Below are positions 33,316 to 46,529 of a stretch of DNA of 64,000 nucleotides, one piece after another. The notes beneath the pieces were generated by a model that saw only the letters and a list, made by a program, of their open reading frames with translations, searched no databases and was not told where the DNA came from. The translations under genes were made by a program, and so were the position numbers. Source of the DNA: Bactrocera neohumeralis (Eukaryota > Arthropoda > Insecta > Diptera > Tephritidae); NCBI RefSeq assembly GCF_024586455.1, contig NC_065923.1:46756264-46820263 (forward strand), given 5' to 3'. Positions within the stretch are counted from its first letter, which is position 1. The number at the start of each line of letters is the position of its first letter.

Positions 33316-34845
33316 AACACAATAAAAAAGATTTGACAATTGGACTTTTCAAACTGCTGAAAAATTGAAATTTCAAATTGCCGTTAAATTCGAAACACTG
33401 CCGGTATAACTAAAATTTTCTCTAAAATGGACCTTGAATGGTTGTTTGCAGCAATGGGCTCTAGAGGAATACCTCAGGTTTCAGAAAAAAAGCTAAGCAG
33501 GGCATACCACGAAGTTGCTTTCAAATTACATTGTGGATAATTTTAATACTCTCTTGGCTGAAAATCGAAACAATAACTTAATTAAGTTACCGCTACTAAC
33601 TAACGCACTTGTTGACTTCTTATATCTATCGCACACAGTGTAGTGTTTACTCTTGTTATGCTTAGCACAACTTGAACACTTGCCAGACTTTTCTAACGGC
33701 TTTGTGTGCGCAGCTATAAATAGCGTCGATGATGAAGTCAAGTTTAAGCAGATAAAGCATGGCTCCGCAGCGTGAGATGTGTGAAGAATTGAGTGAACCA
33801 GATGAGTGCGCACACAAACACACCTACTCGAGGCAACCTAGTCATCATTAAGTGCAAATGTATATGTGTATGTATATTTATGTTGCTGCTACTGGTTGTG
33901 CCGATGGAGCGGTCTTTCATTGCTTAGGCCAATGCCAAACCAAGGCAAGCAGTATATTTTTATAACAGTAAACACAAAGCTGTTGAATGTTGGCAACCAC
34001 TTCATACCACTCGAACGCACACTTACACACAAACATACGTGTGCATGCAGCCAGTTATTATCGCCTAAATAAACAGTGAAGCAGCAGCAGCATCTTAAGC
34101 TGCTTTCGACTTCTAGCTGCAATTTCAGCAGGTAATGTTTACATTCACCACTCGATTGAGTTTGCCGTTTTAGTTGCCTCTTCATTAAATTTCATGCTGT
34201 GTTTTTATAGCGCAAAATATGCTACACACCAAGCATACATACATACCATACATACATATGTATCATGCATACATGTGTGTGTGTTTTGTGTAGTTTTATT
34301 TGTTGTTCTAGACGTGCTTGAAACTTGGCAAATTGCTTATTATGCTGCTTTTTCGATAAGCAAGTTATTACCACTTTGTTTTCTTCAGCTGTTGCGGGCT
34401 TGACTGCTCAGGTTGGCATGCGCACCCTCGGCTGCCTGCTTACACTTTCTCTTTGCCTCGCTGTTTACAGTTTTTCAGTCTAAACTTATTCACGCCCAGT
34501 TAGCTGATATGCGCCGTCGTCGCTGTTGCAGCTGGAAAGCCGCTTCTACAATGTAATGTAAGCAGCGTTAATTCTCTCCTCGCTCTATCTGTTGTGGCTC
34601 AAGGTCATTCGTTAGATGCGCGTAATTTCAATATGTAATATAAGCCTCGTCTACGCTTCGGTTTAGGGATTAGAATTATGACGAAGGTTTCTGTTATGCA
34701 AATATATGTATGTATGTATGTACGTTAAGTTGCTAGAAGTAAATGAAAATAAATACAATTCTGTTAGCATATTTGTTGGCAACCCTTATCAAATAATTAT
34801 ATGTTTTCGTTGTGCTGAAAACTTTCAGTTTATTATTAAAACAAG
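33316..34845. other. Unique DNA, no supported gene
   Basis: 1.5 kb of moderate composition with CATA/TACA microsatellites near 34230-34280. There is no convincing coding pattern. Confidence 0.4.
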
Positions 34846-35035
34846 AAAAAAAGTTAACTCCGCTTACACTGAGGCTATAATACAATAAGATTCTATACAG
34901 GCACCTTATTTCGATAGTTCAGTTTGTATGACAGCTATACATATATAGTGGTGCGACCTGAACAATTTCTTTGGAGGTTATGCCGTTAGTTTGGATAATG
35001 ATCCATGCCGAATTTCGTGAAAATGCCGCTTCAAA
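34846..35035 (+). repeat. GCTAT-family repeat, 5' part
   Basis: AAAGTTAACTCCGCTTACAC, GACAGCTATACATATATAGT and GAACAATTTCTTTGGAGG are in the standard order. It is truncated on the 3' side. Confidence 0.65.
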
Positions 35036-35194
35036 TAAGAAATTTTCCTCCACAAAGATTTTTAAGATTGAATTAGAAATAAATTTTTCAATTTGGTTTT
35101 TGGGATACGAAATTTGCAAATTATTTTTAATTAAGATTTTTGGGTTTACAAAATAAAAAAATAATAATATGTGAATTCAATTATGTCTTTAAAG

Positions 35195-36540
35195 TGTTGG
35201 CAACTCTGGCAAAAATGTTTGCAAATATTTAATTTCTAGGTCATGTGGCAACACATTTTTAAAATTCTAGATTTTGTTTAATTTTTTAATTTACAGTTAT
35301 TAAATTTTAATGTATTGAAATACATATTTTATATTGGTTTACACCAATAGTTGGCAAACACATGTGGCTTTCTTAGTTCTTCTTGTTTAAACACTTATTT
35401 TGTTTAAAAGTCGTGGGCAACCTATTTTCAAAATATATATTGAATTAAATATGGTGGCAACTCTAGCATTTTTTTCAATTAAGGTGGCAACCCTAAATTT
35501 TTTTTTCAGTTAAACTTAATAATTGCTCGCTTAGAAATATTTTATATTACTTTTGGATTAATTCAAAAACTTTTTAATGTGCAATATTTTAGACATTTGG
35601 CAACCTTATTGCAAAATATTTTATATATTTATCTATTTTTAATTACAGTTTTATTCATAGGTTAATTCATATTTAAGCGGCATAAGTATGTAGAAAATAC
35701 CATACTCTATATTTGTTGCCTAAAAGTGTGGCAACCCTAGTTCTTACTTTTTCAATTAAACTAAATAAACCTTATGTTTACTGCCAGGTAACCTATTAAA
35801 CTTGTTCGATGTTCTTTATATGAAATGTGTGTGTGTGTGTTTGAGACATCTGGCAACCTTATTTTAAAATATAATTGTATTTATTTATTTCAAGTTCGCA
35901 CGCTATTGCCGTTATTAATATTTAAGCAGATTATTCAACTACTTTTTTTTGTTTTATTATCGAAAAAAGATAAAGGTGGCAACACCAGTATTATTTTTTT
36001 AATGTAAAATAATAGGAGTTTATGGTTAAAAAAAATCACTAATTTCAACTTTTTAATTTCATTAATTTCTATATACATATGTATGTATTTGCGCACAGGT
36101 GGCAACTCTATGAAACTCTTTTGTATATCCAATATTTTAAAATCTATTCACCAAGTAAACTTAAAGTCTAGTGCCTAGCCACCTTTCAAATTTGTTCGCA
36201 AATGTTTTATGTCAAATGTGTGTGTTTTAGACATCTGGCAACCTTATTCTAAAATATACATAATTACATATATTTAATTATTTCAAGTCCGCATACTATT
36301 GCATATTTATTAATGTTTAGGTAGCTTATTGCACATATTTTGTTTAGTTTTATTATGGAAAAATGTGGCAACACCGGTAATATTTTTTTAATGTCAAATA
36401 ATACGAGTTTATGATTTAAATTGACTAATTTAAGCTTTTTAACTTCGTAAATTTGTATTTATTTGCACACATGTGGCAACTCTGTTCGGGAACTTTTCTG
36501 CATATCCAATATTTTAAAGTCTATTCACCAGATAATTATA
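35195..36540 (+). repeat. Degenerate tandem array anchored on GGTGGCAACTCT
   Basis: The hexamer GGCAAC recurs at 35199, 35247, 35416, 35456, 35486, 35599, 35729, 35852, 35978, 36101, 36237, 36367 and 36475, always in plus orientation. From 35486 on the spacing is 108-136 bp. The last two blocks are a clear 386-bp duplication: the word GACATCTGGCAACCTTATT occurs at 35844 and 36230, and matching sequence continues for more than 300 bp, so three ~128-bp units form a higher-order repeat. A sister array lies at 48620-49215. Confidence 0.75.
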
Positions 36541-37428
36541 CGTTATAATTTTTCGGCTTGTTTATTTTAATAAGTTCACGTAGTTTTTCCAATTGAAGCT
36601 CCCCGTCGCAGACTTATAGTATATTTTTTATAATTCCGTTCCCATTCCAATTTCTCCATAGTATTTATATTTATTCTAGAAGTGTCTCTTGCAATGAATT
36701 AAGAACGAACTTCGTAATTCAGCCATTCAGTTTGTAATTTCATATTTGACTTCAAGCCAAAGTTGTGTGTGTGTGTGTGTAAATGTGCGCCTGTATGTGT
36801 ATCTAATCCCTCTTGTCACACTGACGCAGCCAGCCTACACTGCGTCCGTAAAGTCAGCAGTCATAGCAGGCTCGTTGTATAGTTGGAGAACCTTGTAGCT
36901 TTGTATTTCTTGTTATTGTAACTATTCTGCTCCTCTCTCTGCTCCGCCTTCATGCACTAGGCTTACGATTATTAGCTTGATTTTCATTTATTCTTCTTGC
37001 TTTCTTCAACTCTATTTGCTTGCGCGTTGTCAACACGTAGTGTTTTGTGTTCGCAGTTGAGTTTTCTTGTTTTCTCAAAAAGGAAATTCCACTTTTTGCA
37101 TCTTAATTGCTTGCCATTCAAATTGCTACTACAAAAGCAAAAGCCCAACAACGTGGCAACAGCTGGTTTCGGTCGTGCGGCAACAGGTCGTTCGTTGTAG
37201 CGAATATTTGCTATTATTTTCATTTAATATGACACCTGTATGTGTGTGTGTGCGTGTGTATGTAAATATATAATTTTAAAATATCAAATACAAGCAATTA
37301 TCAATGTTTGGCCACGTCAGCTGACAAGCGCAAGACAATTAAGACGAGTTCGACATGCTTGTTTCTGTGTCAGACGTCAAGACCTAGTTGGTGTGCTTAT
37401 CTGTGTACTAAGCTGCTTAGTTGAATTT
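36541..37428. other. Unique DNA
   Basis: Carries (GT)n at 36766-36780 and near 37240. No element or gene is recognised. Confidence 0.4.
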
Positions 37429-37520
37429 TTATACACTGAACAAGGTATACGAATATTATTACGAGTTTTTTATGCCCAAAAAGAAACGTCGGAGACCCTG
37501 TAAAGTCTATACTATTATGG
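37429..37520 (-). repeat. GCTAT-family tail fragment
   Basis: In reverse this is the end of the family. On the plus strand it reads TTTTTATACACTGAACAAGG, then AAACGTCGGAGACCCTG and TAAAGTCTATA, matching the inverse of 5310-5395. Confidence 0.6.
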
Positions 37521-39089
37521 GCAAAAAATAGTAAGACTTTGCTCATAATTTTAAAATACTTAATTTAATCTGAAAAATCTATGTCGTCCCGAGATATTAG
37601 AATATAGCGAAGGTCTGATTTCTGAAAACATATCCAAATCTTCAAATTTTTTTTTTAAGATAATATACAAACCATCTATGGCATAAAACTCGTTCGATCT
37701 TTGGAGGTAAAATTTATTTCCTTCAGAAAAAATATTTTTTTTAACATTTTGAAAATGAAATTGTTTTGCAGTTCAGTGCAATAAAAAATAAAAAAAATAA
37801 CAATGGCAAGGGCAATAAATATTCATGTTTAGAAAATTATGGTTTTCAAAACAGCTCGTGTAGGTTGGCATTAATGTGTTTATATCCTTGCGCTTCTCTT
37901 GCAAACAAAACAAATTTTGTTGAGTAAAAAATTCTCACATTAAAAATGGATTTAAAAATGCTGGCGAAATAATGAAGAAAACGCAGAATATTTTTTTATC
38001 ACAAATGCATATGTATGCACACACATACATACCCACGTATGTACGACGGCCCAACAACAAGTCATTCACTTTTGTTTATCATAAAAACTTTTTAAGCAAA
38101 CCAAATTAAAGCATCAAATTTAAATGTGAAAAATGACTAATTATTCCAATGAATGCAAAAACAACAAAAAATCAACGCTGGCAATAAACATTAACGCAAT
38201 AGCGCCGAAGAAGAAGAAGGTGAAGAAGCAGAAGCGCGGTAAATGCGAAGACTTAAGGCCGTAAACACCTTTTGTTTAGACAACAGTTTCTTCAAATACC
38301 AAATGTACAACAACAACGCGAGCTTTTTATTGAATAGGTAAGCGTAACAAACGATATGCACACACACGCTTGAGCAGCATAGCTGGAATTAGAAGCATGA
38401 GCAGCTGCGCCATATGCGGCCGCCAATTTGCAATGATATACGAGTAATGCCTTAAGTAATGCGTAACGATGAGCTAACGCCGGCGAGACAAACACCAAAC
38501 AACCAGCTGAACTAATGGACGAGTCAATGGCGCCGAAGCAGAAGCAGAACAGCGGTCAATAACAAGAAGAATCACCGAAGCGTACAAGAAATGAATGATG
38601 CATAGGCGTTTGGCGAATAATCGCAGATTCAACAGAGTTTAAAGGTGGCTAATTGGAGGCAATTTTGGTTTTGTCTTTCGACATATTTCCCAAACTATGC
38701 TCTTTTGCAGAATTGTTTAGAAGTCAATTTTGAACGATATATACTAGAAGAGGATCTAAGGATTCTCTATAGAGTTTAAGTTAGATGTTTTGTGTGGGCT
38801 ATCGAACATATCCACTTGAAAGAATTAAGTCAGGTCTGTTTTTCTGGGATCCCTAGAGTGAAAGTGAATACAAATCGGCTATTTTAGAACGATAACTGTC
38901 TATAATGTAAAAATAATTTTGTATATTCACGATAAAGAGCCGAAATTGTAGAACATAGATCTAAAAAAGATTCAAAAAGTTCAAGAAATAATCCTGATGT
39001 AGACTGCAATGCAAAGAGAGAAAAATTCAAAAGTTTATACTACTAGGCAGCCGTTGCTTTGAAATTGAAATTTTATTAAATGCTAAAAA
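37521..39089. other. Unique DNA, no supported gene
   Basis: Contains (GAA)n-type tracts near 38205-38235. The ORFs are short and lack features. Confidence 0.4.
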
Positions 39090-39434
39090 AACAAGAAACG
39101 AAATTATATAATTTGGTACAATCTGAACCATTTTCTCGAATATTGTAGTGATGCTTAATATAATAATCTATGCCAAATTTTGTGGCGATACCACGTCAAA
39201 TTAAACAGTTTTTCATACAAGAACTGGAGTTCGACAGTTCCGTTTGGATGATAGCTATATGCTATAGCTGTCCGATGTTGGCGGTTCCGACAAATGCGCA
39301 AATTGTTGGTGAGAAAAGAATGGATGTAAAATTACAGATCCATATCCAAACAACTGAGAGACTAGTTCGCATATATATAATCAGACGGATTTGGCTAAAT
39401 CCATTCAACTCGTCACGCTGTTCATTTATACAAT
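39090..39434 (+). repeat. GCTAT-family repeat, 3' part
   Basis: TTTCATACAAGAACTGG, ATAGCTATATGCTATAGCTG (near 39250) and GGCTAAATCCATTCAACTCG are in order, up to CATTTATA at 39430, where a mariner end begins. Confidence 0.65.
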
Positions 39435-40199
39435 ACAAGGTGTGTTCCAAAGTAAACAGGACTTTTTGAATATAGCGCCCCCTGGTGGCGCCATCTATAT
39501 GTCGACTTATGCGTTAGAATCTGCTATCTTTATCGATTGTCCAACAACGTTTGGACTTTAAAGTTTACATATTCCCACAGAAAAAAGTCTGACGATGTGA
39601 TATCACACGATCTTCGTGGCCAATCGACCTGCTCAAGTGTTCTCTCAATAAATCCATTGTTTGATGCGATATGTGAGAAGTGGCGCCGTCTTGGTGAAAC
39701 CAAATGTGGCCGAGATCATGAGCTCCAATTTCAGGCAGCAAATAGTCGGTTATCATGGTGATTTAACGGTCGCCATCTGCCTACAAACCGCTTCATGTCG
39801 CTGTTTTTTCTGGATAAAATGAGAACTCTTGAATCTCTTCAGATTGCTCTTTGTCTCAAAATTGGCTTGTTTACATATCCATTGAACCAGAAATGGGCCT
39901 CATCGTTGAATAAAATTTGACTCGAAAACGTCGGATCTTCATGGAACTTTTCGAGAGTCCATAGAGCGAAACAACGTCGGTTGGGAAAGTCGAGGTCGTT
40001 TAGAATTTAAGATCTCTGCGTAAGATGCGCAAAGGCGTTCCATTCGTCAGTCCGAGTTGCTGCGAGCGGCGCCAAATCGACTCTCCACAGCAGGTGCTAT
40101 ACTTTCCTGACAGCGTGCTGGACGTGGTCTGTTGTTGTTCATACGTAAGTCTGTCAAGAAAGGATATTGGAAAAAGTACTTATTCTTGGATCACCCGTT
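39435..40199 (-). mobile_element. Chimaeric mariner: one family's end, another's transposase
   Basis: The left end, ACAAGGTGTGTTCCAAAGTA with AGCGCCCCCTGGTGGCGCC (39435-39545), belongs to a mariner family different from the coding part. From 39546 the minus strand codes for a PPRSC-type transposase: MITDYLLPEIGAHDLGHIWF, FHQDGATSHIS (second Asp) and TMDLLREH, with a damaged RSCDIT region. The right end GGATCACCCGTTA (near 40186-40199) belongs to the second family. The N-terminal half is deleted. Confidence 0.7.
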
Positions 40200-42080
40200 A
40201 CTACCATGCAATCTTCCAAAGAAATGTTGTAATTATCCAATGTTTTGAAAATTAATATGCTTTGCTGTTGCTTCGTCACAATCTACAAAAGCAAGAAAAC
40301 GTTACTCTACGTAGTAGCCTTGCAAACGCTAATGTGTTTCTTGAGAAGCCCTAATTCTTTCTAAATACTGACTAAGGATTGAATCATAGTGACTAATCAA
40401 TTGCAAAATTCCAAAAAATTTCACCCCCGTTGAGAAAGATTTTTAATCAAATATATAAAAAAAAATCCATCTTTTAATTAATTTTATTTTTTTTCCATAC
40501 ATTATAGTCCATCTTATATATAGAAACATACTCTAATTGCATTACCACCGAAGTGAAGTAGTGAAAATGACGCCGACTCCGCCTCCGCAATTGATTTTCC
40601 TGTAAAAGGCTGATAAACGGAAAACAAAAGCGCTGCCATAATTCCTACCTTTATAGCCATTTGATAAGCGCAAAACTTGTTGACTGGAAGCGTGTCTTAT
40701 TCCATTGATGTAGCGTGTTTCGTCCGCGTGCCTTCGGTTAAATGAGGCGGCTAAGACTGTTTCTAAAAGCAGCTCAGTCATTACTAGCCCTTTGGCTGGG
40801 TATGTATGCCTACAAAAGCGGCGTTTTTGTGTGCAAATATGCTGATAAAGCAAATTTTGTTCAAGGATGCAGTGAGTTGTGCCCATCCCTGCCATAGCCA
40901 GCGGCGGACGGTTATATGGTTAGGCGCTCACTTAGTTGAGGTAGTTAAGCACCCACACTAACTTGTGTTGGGGAGTTGGGGGCGAGCACATATGTATCTT
41001 TAATTTATTTCCGCTTCCGGGAAAGGTAAAAGCTACGTATGGTTGGTGCGACAGAACGCAAAATTTTCCAATGAAAGCTAAAGGTATGATAAATAACTGA
41101 GAAGAGAATTAGTCTGTGCTGCTGAATACATACATATGTACTCTTATGTATACATATCAACTCGAATACATATGAAAACCCTTACTTTCCCGTTAGATCT
41201 TTAGAAAAAAACCTCCAGTTTTTGCTGAAATATTTGCATATCTCTTTGTGTAATCAAAAACTTATCATTCCACACGTGCACCGGAGAACCCCAACATACA
41301 TATACATATTCTCCCACACTATTAAATGAATTGAAATTGCTCTGCGATTTGTTTTACATATGTTTGTTTAATTTGCTGTACATAAGTGAACCCGGGTAAG
41401 TATTTTATATGTATGTACCTAACCTCATCAAAATGGTCTTTCATTCTGTCCTTCGCTTTGCTTTCGTTCACATTATTTGGTCTGTCTGCTGCACTTGCTT
41501 TCACTCTTTGTTACATTGTCCTCTCTCTGTCTCCTTAATGCTGCTTTGACCTACTTACCTTTGATTGGGGGTATTATTGTTAAGCCTCGGTGTACGTTTT
41601 ATTTCGGTTTTAATTAAGACGTTTTGGTTTGTGATTTTCACTTTTCTCTTGCTTTTGTTTTTTTTTACATTTTTTGTCTTTTATCAAAAGAAATTTGGTT
41701 TTTCATTGGTGAAAGTGATGTTTTCTGCTTTGTGTTCTAGCTTTAAAAGATTTTTTTGTTTTTCTATTGGAAACTAATTAATTTCCAACAAAAGTTAAGA
41801 GATTCGTAAACCCATATATCTCTTTAAAAGTATTTTCTCAAACTTGTACTCGATATAAAATTTCTCTAAGACTTTTAGCTTCTATTCGCTAGAGTCCTCT
41901 CCTCTCTGCCTTTAACCAATGTATAAGAATATCCGAATAGGAGAAAAAAAATAGTACAATTGCTCGTACTCTTGCTTTTATAAATTGACGATAAATCAGA
42001 AAAAAGTTGTCTGTCGGTTAGAAGATTTTTCGCCTTCATGTTATTGTAAGTCCAAAAACACAAAAACGTATTATTACTAT
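40200..42080. other. Unique DNA, no supported gene
   Basis: 1.9 kb including a 117-codon minus frame at 40542-40895 that resembles no family I know, and T-rich tracts near 41640-41770. Confidence 0.4.
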
Positions 42081-42084
42081 GGAT

Positions 42085-42375
42085 GAGTAAAGGTCATGAC
42101 TAAACGACTAGTAAAATTTTGATTTGGACAAAATGCTTCCAAAAAAAGTTGTACCTTTATGAGAAAATTTAGACTGCAGCCTGAAAAAATCGAAAATGTT
42201 ATCGAAAATATTATTTTTTCGATTATTACCTGAGAAATGTATCTAAAAAGGTCGTGTGAAAATTTTAAGTCGATCGGTCCAATCGTTTCGAAGCAGTTTT
42301 CCTCATCGATTCTGAAAACAGCGTTTTGAGGAAACGAGTTTATGATTTTGGGAGCTACATCACACAGCAACTGCC
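42085..42375 (+). repeat. Interspersed repeat shared with 46530-46720
   Basis: GTATCTAAAAAGGTCGTGTG, TCGGTCCAATCGTTTCG and CTCATCGATTCTGAAAACAG have close counterparts in the same order and orientation at 46635-46710. Old non-coding repeat of unknown class. Confidence 0.5.
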
Positions 42376-42989
42376 TGTTGTCATTGACCTCTTCCGTGTC
42401 GTTTTCATCAGCCGCCTTGAAATATTTTCATCCTTGCTTTGCGGATACTGAAATTGATCTTTATGTCTGCTTTCGATAGAGCTTCTATTGATTCTTGGAA
42501 AATTGTCACAAATATAGGTCTGCTCGATTAATTTCTCCTCGTTAATAAGCTCCCGACTCCTGGTACTGATTTATTCTGTAGCTTAATACGATACATCGCT
42601 TCATCTTTTGAGGGGGCAACAAGCGAGTACGAGATCACTTTGAGATATCCTTGATAGGTATGAGCTTTCAAAGGCGTCGCTAATTTTAGCAACACTATCC
42701 GATAGCTAATCCGAAGAGGACCGGTCCGCAAACTTAATTACCTGTAGGGGTTTCCGAGGAGTCAAAATCCAGATTGGAAACCGAATTGTCGAGAACGTAG
42801 TTTAACACTAGACTCGACAATCTGACGTCAATCTCTACCCACCTCTACTGAATGGTGTTGGATGAAGAAAAGTTTCCGTCTATTAAAAACCCTTGGAGGC
42901 AGTTCCTGGCCATATCGCAAAAGTGTCTAGCTGTAGTTGTGGTGTTTAGATCGGCTTATTCGAGCTTAGGTTTCTTGGGCAGACACCTA

Positions 42990-43095
42990 AGATGAAAAAA
43001 TCTGACAAATATGTCAATATTTGCGAGACAATTTGCCGGATTCAACTTTGGAGAATATTCTCAAGTATATACAAAATATTGTTTTCTGAAATTCG
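42990..43095 (+). repeat. Interspersed repeat shared with 47500-47625
   Basis: ATATTTGCGAGACAATTTGC, CGGATTCAACTTTGGAGAAT and ATTCTCAAGTATATAC parallel ATATTTCCGAAACTATTTGC, CTTCAAATTTTCGGAGAATG and TTTTCAGATATG at 47548-47607. The class is unknown. Confidence 0.5.
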
Positions 43096-43169
43096 TAAGT
43101 GGATATCACTCCACGAATTGTATGCGAAAAACTTCGTACAAAAATGCTTCAATTCCATTGTCAAAAGCA

Positions 43170-44253
43170 CACTCTTTAGCATTTATTTTTTTTTGAATGT
43201 TATATGTCTCAAATGTTAGCCGCGGCTACGTCTTAGATCTATCCATCCATCTGTTGAGGCCAATATTTAATCACTCGTTTGAGCAAATCGACTGGTAACT
43301 GGCGAATGACAAGCTTGATGTTTTTTCCAAGGCCTGAATCGAAACGATATTGTCCGCATAGACTTTAGACTTTACATATCTCCAGAGGAAAAAGTCTAAT
43401 GGTGGCCAATCGACCGTCCCAAAACGTGAAATTATCTGCTCACCGCAGTGTTCTCTCAATAAATCCATTGATTGATGTGATGTGTGGGATGTGGCGCCGT
43501 CTTGTTAAAACCAAATTCCGCCGAGATCACGAACTTCAAATTCAGGCATCAATTATTACAATGACGCGATAACGGTCGCCTTACGGTTCCGTTCTCACCG
43601 GCATCAGTTTTGAATAAATATGGACCGATGATTCCACTGGCCCACAAACAACACCAAACAGTTGTTTTTCTGTATGAAATGCTAGCTCTTGAATCTCTTC
43701 AGATTGGTCTTCGTCCCAAATACGGCTATTTTGCTTGTTTACGTACCCATCAAGCCAGAAATGAGCCTTATCGCTGAACAAAATTTGGCTCGAAAACATC
43801 GGATGATCTTGGAACTTTGAAAGAGCTCATAGAGCGAAGCGATGGTGCTTGGGAAGGGCGTGCGGCTTCAGCTTTTGCACCAGCTTTATTTTTAGTACGC
43901 TTTCTATATAAGATCTTGGCGTAGAATGCGCCAATTCATTCTATACGTCAGTCCGAGTTGCTGCGAACGGCGCCAAATCGACTGCACCGTCTTCGTGTAT
44001 ACTCTCAGTTATGTCTGCTATATTTTCCTTACTGCGTGCTGGAAGTGGTGATTCGGTCGAATATTATCCAATAAAGAATGCTGGGTCTCAGCATCGGTGA
44101 TGGTGTTAGGAATAGTACGCTCAGTAGGCCGATGACGTTGATGAAATGCCAAACAATACTAAACAAAAGTGTCATGAGAGCTTGACAAGACTCACGCGTG
44201 ATCTGTCAAAAAAAAGCTTTAAAAAAATTACCTTTTCTTGGATCACCAGTTAA
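43170..44253 (-). mobile_element. Mariner (PPRSC type), degenerate, 3'-truncated
   Basis: The right end (5' of the transposase) is TTCTTGGATCACCAGTTA near 44236-44253. Minus frames include LWDEDQSEEIQELAFHTEKQ (near 43720), PHIAAG-like debris, and GEQIISRFGTVDWPP fused to LDFFLWRYVKSKVYADN (43445-43360). A short deletion removed RSCDIT just before the third catalytic Asp, which is kept in LDFF. The 3' terminus is absent. Confidence 0.75.
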
Positions 44254-46525
44254 AAGATACACATAAAGCATAACTGCTTACTCTGCAATAACAACTTTCC
44301 TCGAGGTTTTTGAATCTTTTCTGGTTTCGTAAACCGGTTTTTCTTACGCTCTTATCGCAGCCGGCTTCCCTTTTCTTGAGTTGTGTTCTGGAGAACTTTT
44401 AGGTACTTTTGTTCAATTTAGAGTCCGTCAATCAATATGGGTCGGTCATACTTGTATTACGAATACTTTCCTGTCGCTTCTTCAAAGTTGAAACTTTCCG
44501 TCAAATTTTATCATTATTGTTGTAATTTAGTGCCATTTTTGTCGCATGAATTTAGCATTATTTCTGCTTTTTGTCGCTTAGCAATCCATCCTCAGCAATC
44601 AAAGGCAATTGTCCCAAATTTGCTGTCGCTCAAAGCATCGATCGTGCACCGCGTGCCACAACAAACGCCATCAACGTCAGTCACAGCGTCAAAGCTTTTA
44701 AGCGTTCGCTTATCAGTTTGCAAGGCAAGCGAACAAAACTAAAAAAAAATGCATAAAGTTAAGAAAAGGTAAAAAACCAATTGTGCAAAATTGAGAATTA
44801 AATGGCGTTTTCGCTAATGCGCTCGGCTGTCTGTGTATGAGTGTGTGTGGTGCATGTTGCCTGCTGGGTGCTGTCGCTGCCAAAAGAATAGAATGCCAAA
44901 CATGTCGCATTTGTTGCCATTGTACACACATACACACTTGCTTATTGATATTAAGTTTAGCGGCACTTTTATTTAGTGTTTGTGGCACGCAACCGTTGAT
45001 GCAATTCATGTCGCCATGTTGCATCATCGTTATGTGTCGCCAATGCATGCAGAAGCGAGGTGATGGCATGTGGGCTGCGCTGTTTGTGTTGCAAATATAT
45101 GGGAGAAGAAGGCAATAATAGTAAATAGGAAATGAAGGCAATAAAATAAAATAAAAAAAATTATATTAGAAAAATAATAATTTGAATAAAAAATATGAAA
45201 CAAAAAAAATGAATTTTCAAACAATGCTGTCACGTGCTCATCATTTTCTTTTTCTTCTTTCGCCATGCCCCACCAAACTTCTGCTTGCATTCAAGCCAAA
45301 GCATCGGCGTTCTTACTTTCTTCCGCAAAGTTCTTGCTGCCACATACACACATATATGTAGGTATATTATAAATATGTATATGTGTGTGTATCCATGTGT
45401 ATACACATATACAGTACATTCATGCGAATTTGAAAAATTTGATTAAATTATTTGACATTCTGCTATAACAATTCATTCACTGTGAACATACATTTTGGCA
45501 TCTGTCAATTTCCGCCTTGCACTCACACACACACGCGTACTTTATTGAACTTTATGCCGCACATTGACGGTATTCCGACGCTCGGTTGCAACGCTGAACA
45601 TTTTATAATTTGATATGAGTGATGTTGCACATGAATTTGATGGATTTTCTGATTTTCTAGCCTTTGTTAGCAACTCTTTTTTATGCTGCTTTTTTTGGCT
45701 TGGTATTTCGCTAAAGCCAAAGTTCAATTGTATCAGGTTGTAAGAGATATGCTTTAAAAATATTTATTTTCGTAATAAAAAGCCATGCGAGGGCATTGTT
45801 AAGACTTTTATATTGTGCAGCTCATCACAGTGCAGCAATTTCATATAACAAAATACTGAAATCTGCTCATACTCAAGCCAACATGCTGTGGCAAGTGCTT
45901 TGATGGCACTAGAAAACAACAAAAAAAAGATGGAGGAAGAAAATGAAATTTATAGTAATATCGGTTTACTCGCAACCTTTATATGCTACAAAAATACAGA
46001 GCTCACTATTTCTGATTATAATAGCAAGAAATGAATAAGCGCAGTAATTCCACGAAGTGCCCAACGAACCAAAATTTATTTGATTTGTTCCATAGAATTT
46101 TTTGTACAGAAAGGCTTTGCTTTGCCAGTAATTCTTAGCATATTAGTTATCTCACAACTCTATAGGTTATAACAAGGACAAGAGTGGGTTGGTTATATAT
46201 ATACAAGTATGTATGTTTATTGTCGTTTTGAGTATATACTTACTATATAGTTTCAAAACAATCGCTCTTATTCAAGGCGTTATATCCACTTCTTAGTCAG
46301 AAAAATTGAGTTTATCGTAAAGTTCTTTAAAGCGTTTAATTTTTTAACTAGAAATCCTTCGATCCCACAACCAATCTCCGGGAGGTAAGACAATTTTTCT
46401 GTTTAAAATGATCTTAATTTCAAAACCCAAAAACCAAAACTCTTAATTATTATTGCTATAGCTGAATAATCGAAGCTAATGATCGAAGTACTAATAACAA
46501 TTTTCTTTTAATCCAAAATGTTGAC
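44254..46525. other. Unique DNA, no supported gene
   Basis: Includes a GC-richer stretch at 44570-45100 with overlapping open frames on both strands (plus 44837-45118, minus 44713-45141). Neither has domain signatures and I treat them as chance. A+T-rich tracts at 45120-45225; TATA/CATA microsatellites at 45340-45420. Confidence 0.45.
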
Positions 46526-46529
46526 TCCT

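Noticed and set aside
32905..33336. 143-codon plus frame as a single protein
   Set aside because: It is a fusion of a retrotransposon RT C-terminus (to ~33035) with the antisense of a mariner 3' end.
40542..40895. 117-codon minus frame
   Set aside because: No recognisable family, no splice or promoter context, composition ordinary. Left unannotated as a gene.
44713..45141. 142-codon minus and 93-codon plus frames
   Set aside because: Overlapping on both strands, Cys/His-rich by chance from TGT/CAT repeats, with no conserved motif spacing.
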